Assembly (NCBI GenBank): GCA_937858455.1
Contig: CALLYN010000399.1
Coordinates: forward strand, 1-7,433
DNA from: an uncultured Kouleothrix sp.
Lineage (GTDB): Bacteria; Chloroflexota; Chloroflexia; Chloroflexales; Roseiflexaceae
DNA length: 7,433 nucleotides
Direction of reading: 5' to 3'
Position numbers and translations under genes: made by a program. Below the pieces are notes generated by a model. That model did no database searches. It was given only the letters and a program-made list of their open reading frames with translations, and was not told where the DNA came from. This document shows, in pieces, positions 1 through 5,152 of this stretch; positions within the stretch are counted from its first letter, which is position 1; each line of letters starts with the position of its first letter.

Positions 1-1237
1 CGGCGTGGCGCCGGAACACCAGCGACACATTATGGCCGCCGAAGCCAAACGAGTTGCTGATGGCCACATTGATCGCGGCCGGGCGCGCGGCGTTCGGCAC
101 ATAGTCGAGGTCGCACTCTGGGTCGGGCGTGCGCAGGTTGATCGTCGGCGGCAGGATGCCATTCTGCAGCGCCAGCACGGTGATCACCGCCTCGATCGAG
201 CCTGCGGCGCCGATCAGGTGGCCGAGCTGCGATTTGCTTGAGCTGACCGGCACCTGGTAGGCGCGCTCGCCCAGCAGCGTCTTGATCGCCTGGGTCTCGG
301 CGATGTCGCCGGCCAGCGTGCTGGTGCCGTGGGCGTTGATGTAGTCGACGTCGCCGGGCGCGAGGCCGGCGTGCTTGAGCGCCAGCCGCATGGCCCGCAG
401 CGCGCCCGCGCCGCCAGCGCACGGCTGCGTGATGTGGAAGGCGTCGGACGACGCGCCATAGCCGACAACCTCGGCCAGAATGCGCGCGCCGCGCGCCTGG
501 GCGTGCTCAAGATCCTCGAGCAGCAGCAGCGCGCAGCCCTCGGAAAGCACAAAGCCGTCGCGCGTAATGTCGAACGGGCGCGAGGCCGTGGCCGGCTCGG
601 CGTTGTTCGTCGAGATCGCGCGGGCGCTCACGAACGCGGCGATGCCGATCGGCGTAATTGGCGCCTCGCTGCCGCCGGCGATGATCGCCTTGGCCCAGCC
701 GCGCCGGATCGTCTCGACCGCCTCGCCGATCGCGTGCGCCGCAGTGGCGCATGCCGATGTCGGGCAGAAGCTGGGGCCCTGCAGGCCGAACTGGATCGAC
801 ACCTGGCCCGCCGCCATGTTCGTGATCATGGCCGGCACCAGAAACGGGCTGACGCGGCCAGGCCCTTTGTCGCGCAGGGTGTGCAGCCCGTCGGCGAATG
901 TCTCGATCCCGCCGATGCCGCTGCCGATGATCACGCCAATGTCTTCGGCGTTCTCGGGGGTGATCGTTAGCTCGGCCGAGGCCAGCGCCTCGTGCGTGGC
1001 GGCGATCGCGAAGTGGATGAACCGGTCGTTGCGGCGCACCTCTTTGCGATCCATATACTTCTGGGCGTCGAAGCCCTTGACCTCGCCGGCAATGCGCGAC
1101 TCAAGCGCGCTGGCGTCGCAAAGCGTCACCGGGCCTACGCCGCTGCGCGCTTCTTTGACTCCCTGCCATAGCGTTGGCACATCCAGCCCCAACGGGCTCA
1201 CCGCGCCCATGCCGGTTACCACGACACGCCGTTCCAT
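1..1237 (-). CDS. fabF: Beta-ketoacyl-[acyl-carrier-protein] synthase II (KAS II), 3' end cut off
   Basis: Condenses malonyl-ACP with a growing acyl-ACP in the elongation cycle of type II fatty acid synthesis in the cytoplasm; the family also tunes the fatty-acid profile of the membrane. The frame is open from ATG 1237 to the window edge, giving 412 codons. The N-terminus reads MERRVVVTGMGAVSPLG, typical of the family. The catalytic Cys lies at residue 163 (TSACATAAH), the two His at 303 (NAHGTST) and 340, and the conserved Lys at 335 (KSQLGH). These are the same numbers as in E. coli FabF, so there is no internal indel. The Gly-rich end with the gatekeeper Phe (SFGFGGHN) is at about 396-403. 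E. coli FabF has 413 residues, so only a few residues and the stop are missing. A strong Shine-Dalgarno (GAGGAGG on the coding strand, plus-strand 1246-1252) lies 8 nt before the ATG. The gene follows the TPR kinase after 62 bp and has its own likely promoter in that gap. FabB/KAS I is an alternative name, but the motifs and length fit FabF better. Confidence 0.97.
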   Translation of the reverse strand, partial: MERRVVVTGMGAVSPLGLDVPTLWQGVKEARSGVGPVTLCDASALESRIAGEVKGFDAQKYMDRKEVRRNDRFIHFAIAATHEALASAELTITPENAEDIGVIIGSGIGGIETFADGLHTLRDKGPGRVSPFLVPAMITNMAAGQVSIQFGLQGPSFCPTSACATAAHAIGEAVETIRRGWAKAIIAGGSEAPITPIGIAAFVSARAISTNNAEPATASRPFDITRDGFVLSEGCALLLLEDLEHAQARGARILAEVVGYGASSDAFHITQPCAGGAGALRAMRLALKHAGLAPGDVDYINAHGTSTLAGDIAETQAIKTLLGERAYQVPVSSSKSQLGHLIGAAGSIEAVITVLALQNGILPPTINLRTPDPECDLDYVPNAARPAAINVAISNSFGFGGHNVSLVFRRHA

Positions 1238-1275
1238 CGGCCTGGCCTCCTCGATAGTGCGTTTGCGTTCGGGCA

Positions 1276-1284
1276 ATTATAGCA
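1276..1284 (-). promoter_or_regulatory. Extended -10 promoter for fabF
   Basis: On the minus strand this reads TGC-TATAAT, a perfect -10 hexamer with the extended TGn. No TTGACA-like hexamer sits 15-18 nt upstream, as expected for an extended -10 promoter. Transcription would start near 1269, leaving a leader of about 30 nt with the GAGGAGG ribosome site in it. The promoter lies just downstream of the kinase stop codon, so fabF can be expressed independently of the kinase, although read-through is also possible. Confidence 0.6.
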
Positions 1285-1299
1285 GATCTGCGAGGAGTT

Positions 1300-2955
1300 T
1301 CATCCTAGCTTGAGGCGCTGGCGCGCCACGCGCGCGCCGGCTAGGGCTTCGTTGAGGTCGGGGTTGAGCTTGAGCGCGGCCTCGAACGACAGCAGCGCCT
1401 CTTTCACGCGCCCGAGCTCGAGCTGGCACTGCCCGTAGTGCACCCACGTCTCGGCCGAGCGCGGGTCGAGCTTCAGCGCCTCGGCGTAGGTGTCGTAGGC
1501 GCGCTTGTAGCGCTCCTCGCGGCGCAGCGAGTCGCCGAGCAGCTGCCAGGCCAGCGAGTCGAGCTTGTCGTACTCGATCGCCTTCTCGAAGCACTCCTGG
1601 GCCTCGCGCGGCAGGCCCATCTTGTCGATCAGCTGGCCGCGGGCGCGCCACAGGTACGGCGCCTTCGGCGTGTACGAAAGCCCCTGGTCGAACGATTCCA
1701 TGGCCTTGGGCAGCAGCAGCATGGCGGTGTAGATCTCGCCGCAGACGCTGTAGAGCTGGCCGAACTCGTCGCGGCGCACGGCGCGGCGCAGGCCCTCTTG
1801 CGCGTCTTGCAGGGCCTCGTTGTACTGCCAGAGCCTGAGGCGCGCGCGGGCCATGTTCAGCCAGCACTCGGCCGGGTCGGGGTCGAGCGCGGCGGCCTGG
1901 CGGAAGCTGCTGAGCGCCTCGCTGTACTCGCCCATGTCCATGTGCGCCTGCCCGCGCTCGAGGCAGCGGTCGCGCGCGGCGGTGTCTTGCTCGGGCCAGG
2001 TTTTGCTGTAGTGGCTGCCGAACAGGCTCAGGCGCAGCGCCTGCAGCTCGTCCTCGATCTCGGCAAAGCTCTGCGGCCGGTCGGCCGGGCGTTTCGCCAG
2101 GCAGCGCAGCACGATCTGCGCCGCCTCGGGCGCCAGGCTCCCGCTGAGCTGCCGCGGGTCGGGCGGGCTGGTGCTGCGGTGCATGCGGATCACCGACTCG
2201 TCGCGCTTGGCGTCGAAGGGCAGCCGCCCGGTGAAGAACTCGTACAGCATCACGCCAAAGGCGTAGATGTCCGTCCAGATCCCGACGAAGTTGGTGTCGT
2301 CGAACAGCTCGGGGGCCATGTAGGGCAGCGTGCCGGCCACCACATCCTTGGCGGCGGCGGTGCGCACGCGCAGCGTCGGGCGCTGGCGGGCGCGGTCGCG
2401 CGCGGCCCACTGCAGCACGTTCGGCATCACGCGCGCCAGCCCGAAGTCGGTAACCTTGGCCTGGCCGTCGAGCGTCACCATGATATTGTCGGGCTTGAGG
2501 TCGCGGTGCAGAATGCCGACCTGCTCGACGGCGTGGGTCATGCCGCGGCAGATCTGGACGGCGTAGTCGAGCGCCTCGCGCATCTCGAGGTGGCCGATCA
2601 GGGTGCGCAGCGGCCCGCCGTGCACGTATTCCGCGATCACGTGCGGCTTGCCCATGAAGGTGCGCAGGTCGTAGGCGCGCACGATGTTTGGGTGGCCGCC
2701 GATCCGCATCCACAGCTCGGCCTCGGTCTTGAAGCGATTGATCGCCTCTTCATCCCACAGAAATTTGTTCTGGAAGGTTTTGAGCACCACCTGGCGGCGG
2801 CGCTGGCGGTCGTAGGCAATGTAGACGATGCCCATGTAGCCGCGGCGTGTCTTTTCGATCTCGTAGCGCTGCTCGACAACATCGCCCACGCTGAACTCGC
2901 GCCCGAGCTGCGCGCCTGGGACGAGCTGCTTTTTGCCGAACATGCGCCGAAACAT
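1300..2955 (-). CDS. Cytoplasmic serine/threonine protein kinase with C-terminal TPR array
   Basis: A 551-residue Hanks-type kinase that transfers ATP phosphate to Ser/Thr of unknown partners. The kinase domain spans about residues 31-310. The Gly loop is partly degenerate (RRGYMGIVY, with Arg in place of the first Gly). The ATP-binding Lys is K59 (VVLK), the likely alpha-C Glu is E78, and the catalytic loop HRDLKPDN covers 150-157 with D152, K154 and N157. DFG is at 170-172, GT-x-PYMAPE at 208-216, D229 is in WTDIYAFG, and R293 is in the last helices. All catalytic residues are present, so it should be active. Residues 325-532 form six TPR units, a protein-binding solenoid that probably recruits substrates. 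There is no membrane segment and no PASTA domain, unlike PknB. The start is ATG 2955, with GGAGG six nt upstream (plus-strand 2962-2966); the in-frame ATG at codon 5 is less likely. It lies 97 bp downstream of the membrane-protein gene and 62 bp upstream of fabF. Confidence 0.95.
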   Translation of the reverse strand: MFRRMFGKKQLVPGAQLGREFSVGDVVEQRYEIEKTRRGYMGIVYIAYDRQRRRQVVLKTFQNKFLWDEEAINRFKTEAELWMRIGGHPNIVRAYDLRTFMGKPHVIAEYVHGGPLRTLIGHLEMREALDYAVQICRGMTHAVEQVGILHRDLKPDNIMVTLDGQAKVTDFGLARVMPNVLQWAARDRARQRPTLRVRTAAAKDVVAGTLPYMAPELFDDTNFVGIWTDIYAFGVMLYEFFTGRLPFDAKRDESVIRMHRSTSPPDPRQLSGSLAPEAAQIVLRCLAKRPADRPQSFAEIEDELQALRLSLFGSHYSKTWPEQDTAARDRCLERGQAHMDMGEYSEALSSFRQAAALDPDPAECWLNMARARLRLWQYNEALQDAQEGLRRAVRRDEFGQLYSVCGEIYTAMLLLPKAMESFDQGLSYTPKAPYLWRARGQLIDKMGLPREAQECFEKAIEYDKLDSLAWQLLGDSLRREERYKRAYDTYAEALKLDPRSAETWVHYGQCQLELGRVKEALLSFEAALKLNPDLNEALAGARVARQRLKLG

Positions 2956-2992
2956 GGCCTGCCTCCGGCTTGCGGTTTACGGAAGGGGTTGT

Positions 2993-3001
2993 ATCATACC
3001 A
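2993..3001 (-). promoter_or_regulatory. Extended -10 promoter for the TPR kinase gene
   Basis: The minus strand reads TGG-TATGAT, a -10 hexamer with one mismatch to TATAAT plus the extended TGn, in a short AT-rich island within GC-rich DNA. No good -35 hexamer is visible. The predicted start near 2986 gives a leader of about 30 nt containing the GGAGG ribosome site, the same arrangement as at fabF. Confidence 0.5.
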
Positions 3002-3052
3002 CACTGCGGCGGCTGGCCGGCGGCGGGCGCTGGGCCTCCGGCCGTTCGCGGC

Positions 3053-4579
3053 TCACTGCCCGCCGTCGCGCATGAAGTACACCGTCTGCGCGTCGCGGTA
3101 GCGCTCGTGCCAGCCGCCTGCGATGCGGATGGCGTCGATCAGCGGCGACTGCTGCTTGACGCTCAGCAGCAGCCCGTCGATGCCGTATTTCGCCAGCAGC
3201 GCGCCGACGTTGTTGCCCTGGCCGAGGTTGATGTAGTCGCGCCACTGCTCGAACGGGTACAGCTCGATGCGCGTATCGACGAACACTGGCTGCTCGGGCG
3301 CGGCCCAGATCAGGTACGAGCCGTACGCCTCGCTGTGAAACAGGTGGCGCGGGCGCTCGGGCTGGGCGCGCAGAAACGCCACCGCCGCAACTGGCGTGTC
3401 TTCGGCCAGCAGCGCGCCCACCGGCGGCGGCAGGCCCAGCGCGGGCTTGACCCACGGCAGCGCCAGGATCACCAGCAGCCCTAGCATGCCGATCAGTGTG
3501 CCGTTCAGCAGCGGCGACCCCGCGCTGCTCGCCCGGCCGCGCTCGCCCAGCAGCCCGGCGGCCTGCGAGATCAGCAGCGGCGTGGCGACCATGCCGAACC
3601 ACACGACGTTGCGGCTCGCGCCGAGCGCCAGCCACAGAAACGCGCCGAACAGCAGCATGTCGGCCAAGGCCGGGCGGCGCGAGTAGGCCAGCACCGCGCC
3701 GCACAGCAAGACGAACAGGAAGAAGATCGTGCCCTCGAGGTCGCGCGTGGTCGGCGGCGCCCACTCGGTCACCAGCGTGGTGACCGCGCTGCTGCCGAGC
3801 AGGTTGCGCACATACGCCAGCACGCCCAGGCCGCGCGGGTTCAGCAGCACGGCGGCGCCGGTGAGCGCGCCCCACAGCGCCAGAGGGCCAAGAGCCGAGA
3901 ACCGCGGCCGGGGGGCGAAGCTGGCGCCGGCTGTTGATTCTTGGCTCTCGGCTCGGCCTACGGCCATGCTCGCAAATGTAACCGCAACCAGGGCCAGGCC
4001 GAGCACAAACGTGCCGTGGATGTTCACCCACAGCGCCATGATCGGCGGCAGCAGCCACAGGCGCCGGCCGAGCCCGAGGCGGTACTCGGTCAGGATCAGC
4101 AGAAAGGCCGCAAACAGCGGCAGCGCGTAGCTCTGCGGCCGCACGATCCAGTTGGTGAACGAGAGCGGCAGCGTGGTGAGCAGCAGCAGCCCGACGCTCA
4201 GGCGCGGCCGGCCAGTGCGGCGTATGCACAGCCGCAGCAGCAGGCCGTAGGCCAGCGTGATCACCAGCGCTTGCACCAGCAGGATCAGCGGGATGCCGCC
4301 AAGCTGGTACAGCGCGTACATCAGCAGCTGGGCCAGCCAGCCCTGGTTGAAGAACGGCTGGCCGGCGCGAGTGTACGAGAAGCTGTCGAGCACCGGGATG
4401 GCGCCGCTGGTCGCGATGATCCGGCCAGTGGCCAGGTGCCACCAGAAATCATTCGGCGGGATGGGCGTCAGCAGCGGGCGCAGCGCGATCAGCAGCAGCG
4501 CCGCCGCGAGCCACACGTGGTCGAGCGTGATGCCGGCGCCGCGCCGCGCTGCCTGGCTTGTCCGAATTGAGTGGTTCAA
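3053..4579 (-). CDS. Polytopic membrane protein, GT-C glycosyltransferase-like, function unknown
   Basis: A predicted inner-membrane protein of about 508 residues with roughly ten hydrophobic segments between residues 22 and 376, followed by a soluble C-terminal domain (about 384-508). The first loop carries NDFWWHL (Asp44, His48), a later segment WVNIHGTF, and the tail an aromatic block around YLIW and VFVDTR. An acidic residue in the first outer loop followed by many helices recalls GT-C enzymes that use lipid-linked sugars, but I cannot name the family or substrate. The start is uncertain because no ATG precedes the first helix. The longest frame opens with TTG at 4720 (555 aa), but its first 47 codons contain atypical codons and a 27-bp repeat present in two different frames, which suggests non-coding DNA. 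I therefore chose TTG 4579, which gives a basic N-terminus before helix 1. GTG 4516 (487 aa) is also possible. No convincing ribosome site decides the matter. It is first in a minus-strand set with the kinase and fabF. Confidence 0.85.
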   Translation of the reverse strand: MNHSIRTSQAARRGAGITLDHVWLAAALLLIALRPLLTPIPPNDFWWHLATGRIIATSGAIPVLDSFSYTRAGQPFFNQGWLAQLLMYALYQLGGIPLILLVQALVITLAYGLLLRLCIRRTGRPRLSVGLLLLTTLPLSFTNWIVRPQSYALPLFAAFLLILTEYRLGLGRRLWLLPPIMALWVNIHGTFVLGLALVAVTFASMAVGRAESQESTAGASFAPRPRFSALGPLALWGALTGAAVLLNPRGLGVLAYVRNLLGSSAVTTLVTEWAPPTTRDLEGTIFFLFVLLCGAVLAYSRRPALADMLLFGAFLWLALGASRNVVWFGMVATPLLISQAAGLLGERGRASSAGSPLLNGTLIGMLGLLVILALPWVKPALGLPPPVGALLAEDTPVAAVAFLRAQPERPRHLFHSEAYGSYLIWAAPEQPVFVDTRIELYPFEQWRDYINLGQGNNVGALLAKYGIDGLLLSVKQQSPLIDAIRIAGGWHERYRDAQTVYFMRDGGQ

Positions 4580-4594
4580 CCAGCGTTCCAGTTC

Positions 4595-4621
4595 GTTGCC
4601 TCGCGGGCGTAGGGGCGCAAT
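4595..4621. repeat. 27-bp direct repeat, copy 1
   Basis: Matches 4657-4683 at 26 of 27 positions (core GCGGGCGTAGGGGCGCAAT) with a 62-bp period. It lies just upstream of the chosen start of the membrane-protein gene. Because 62 is not a multiple of three, the two copies would be read in different frames, which argues that this stretch is not translated. Confidence 0.8.
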
Positions 4622-4656
4622 GTTACGCCTGTTAGCGGCACATACACCGGCGAGCT

Positions 4657-4683
4657 GTTGCCCCGCGGGCGTAGGGGCGCAAT
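4657..4683. repeat. 27-bp direct repeat, copy 2
   Basis: Second copy, differing from the first only by C for T at its seventh base. No third copy was seen in the window. It could be a dispersed genomic repeat, a tandem protein-binding site upstream of the membrane-protein gene, or the trace of a local duplication. The sequence alone does not decide. Confidence 0.8.
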
Positions 4684-4726
4684 AGATCGCGCCGGTAGCG
4701 CGCTGCTCGTGGTATTTCAAAAAAAG

Positions 4727-4900
4727 TTAGGACCTACGCAGTTGGCGGGCTCAACCTTCGGCAGAGCGGTACCTGATTCTCCGTAGGTGTCCATTTTCCG
4801 CGCTCTGCGCGGATGGACACAACGATGGCTGAGTACCATGCTGCCGCAGGCAAAAGCGCCCGATTGAAGGAGCCGAACAAGGCAAATGCGTAAGTCATTA
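4727..4900. mobile_element. Possible MITE-like element (174 bp)
   Basis: The ends form an imperfect 17-bp terminal inverted repeat: TTAGGACCTACGCAGTT at 4727-4743, and TAATGACTTACGCATTT read inward on the minus strand from 4900 (13 of 17 identical). Both are flanked outside by AAAG (4723-4726 and 4901-4904), a possible 4-bp target duplication, although the left copy lies in an A-run. The interior has no transposase gene and holds a strong hairpin near the centre. From memory, ends like TTAGGACTTACGCA occur on some bacterial insertion sequences; I cannot verify this here. A similar match could arise by chance in a region this size, so the call is tentative. Confidence 0.35.
4787..4820. repeat. 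Strong hairpin (14-bp stem, 3-nt loop)
   Basis: GTGTCCAT (4787-4794) pairs perfectly with ATGGACAC (4813-4820), and inside it CCGCGC (4798-4803) pairs with GCGCGG (4807-4812) around a TCT loop, with a one-sided TTT bulge at 4795-4797. No T-run follows on either strand, so it is not a standard intrinsic terminator. It sits near the middle of the possible mobile element and would lie in the long leader of the membrane-protein transcript. Confidence 0.75.
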
Positions 4901-4902
4901 AA

Positions 4903-4911
4903 AGTATAGCA
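4903..4911 (-). promoter_or_regulatory. Possible extended -10 promoter toward the membrane-protein gene
   Basis: The minus strand reads TGC-TATACT, a -10 hexamer with one mismatch and the extended TGn. No -35 hexamer is evident. Transcription would start near 4896 and run about 320 nt to the TTG at 4579, through the hairpin and both 27-bp repeats. The long leader makes this less certain than the other promoters. The hexamer overlaps the right boundary of the possible mobile element. Confidence 0.4.
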
Positions 4912-4980
4912 TACCTGATTGTTGCGATACGGCAGCGAGATGTACGCGGTTGCGTAGGAACAGCACGCGGGCGCTGCGAG

Positions 4981-5014
4981 CCGGGCGCGGGCGTGATGCG
5001 AACCAGGCGCCCGG
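4981..5014. promoter_or_regulatory. Dyad over the -35 region of the desaturase promoter (possible operator)
   Basis: CCGGGCGC (4981-4988) and GCGCCCGG (5007-5014) form a perfect 8-bp inverted repeat with an 18-bp spacer. The right arm abuts the TG of the extended -10, so the dyad covers about -49 to -16 of the predicted start, where a -35 element would be. This placement suits a dimeric regulator. In such GC-rich DNA the match could also be fortuitous. Confidence 0.35.
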
Positions 5015-5023
5015 TGGTATAAT
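5015..5023 (+). promoter_or_regulatory. Extended -10 promoter for the desaturase-pseudokinase operon
   Basis: TGG-TATAAT is a perfect extended -10 element, the best promoter match in the window. No TTGACA-like sequence lies at the proper distance; a GC-rich dyad occupies that place. Transcription would start near 5030 and give a leader of about 120 nt that includes a stable hairpin. Confidence 0.65.
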
Positions 5024-5088
5024 AGCGCCGGCTCACCCGAGCGGCCCATGCTGGAGCATCCACGCGGCGATGCCTGTGCGTACTCTCA

Positions 5089-5128
5089 CAAGCGCCCGCT
5101 GGCTTTCCGGCGGTGGTGCGCTTGTTTT
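5089..5128 (+). promoter_or_regulatory. Leader hairpin followed by T-run (possible attenuator)
   Basis: CAAGCGC (5089-5095) pairs with GCGCTTG (5118-5124). Inside, CCGCTGG (5096-5102) pairs with CCGGCGG (5107-5113) with one G-U pair and a CTTT loop; TGGT (5114-5117) forms a one-sided bulge. TTTT follows at once. It lies between the promoter and the ribosome site of the desaturase gene, so it resembles a leader terminator or attenuator. The T-run is short (four bases, then CG), so termination may be weak and the structure may serve as a stabilising 5' hairpin instead. I recognise no riboswitch class. Confidence 0.4.
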
Positions 5129-5152
5129 CGTAGAACAGAATGAGGGTGCTGC

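Larger units (their letters stand above)
4580..5152. other. Intergenic region between divergent gene sets
   Basis: About 570 bp without a credible gene. Several overlapping frames of 70-110 codons exist here, but none has a ribosome site, a recognisable product or the codon bias of the neighbouring genes. From left to right it holds two copies of a 27-bp direct repeat, a possible MITE-like element with an internal hairpin, a minus-strand extended -10 promoter, a dyad overlapping the -35 region of a plus-strand extended -10 promoter, and a leader hairpin before the desaturase gene. The section 4880-4925 is clearly richer in A+T than its surroundings. Confidence 0.7.

Noticed and set aside
480..1313. 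Plus-strand frame of 277 codons opposite fabF
   Set aside because: It is antisense to a FabF frame that has all catalytic residues at the expected positions.
1277..2713. 478-codon minus-strand frame overlapping the kinase in another frame
   Set aside because: Arg/Ala/Pro-rich shadow of the kinase coding sequence; it has no ribosome site and no domain.
3012..3035. GGCCGG...CCGGCC inverted repeat in the gap after the membrane-protein gene
   Set aside because: Six-base GC-only arms with no T-run on the minus strand are common by chance here and do not support a terminator.
1438..3075. 545-codon plus-strand open frame opposite the TPR kinase
   Set aside because: It is antisense to a gene with full kinase and TPR motifs. 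Its Ala/Val/Leu/Gly/Arg-rich product has no recognisable domain. Long mirror frames are expected in GC-rich DNA.
4770..4920. 9-bp direct repeat TACCTGATT at 4770-4778 and 4912-4920
   Set aside because: A single 9-mer match in about 430 bp is not far from chance expectation, and nothing else extends it.
4717..5063. Two overlapping minus-strand frames of about 110 codons in the intergenic region
   Set aside because: They span promoters, the hairpin and the inverted-repeat element, lack ribosome sites and show codon use unlike the neighbouring genes.
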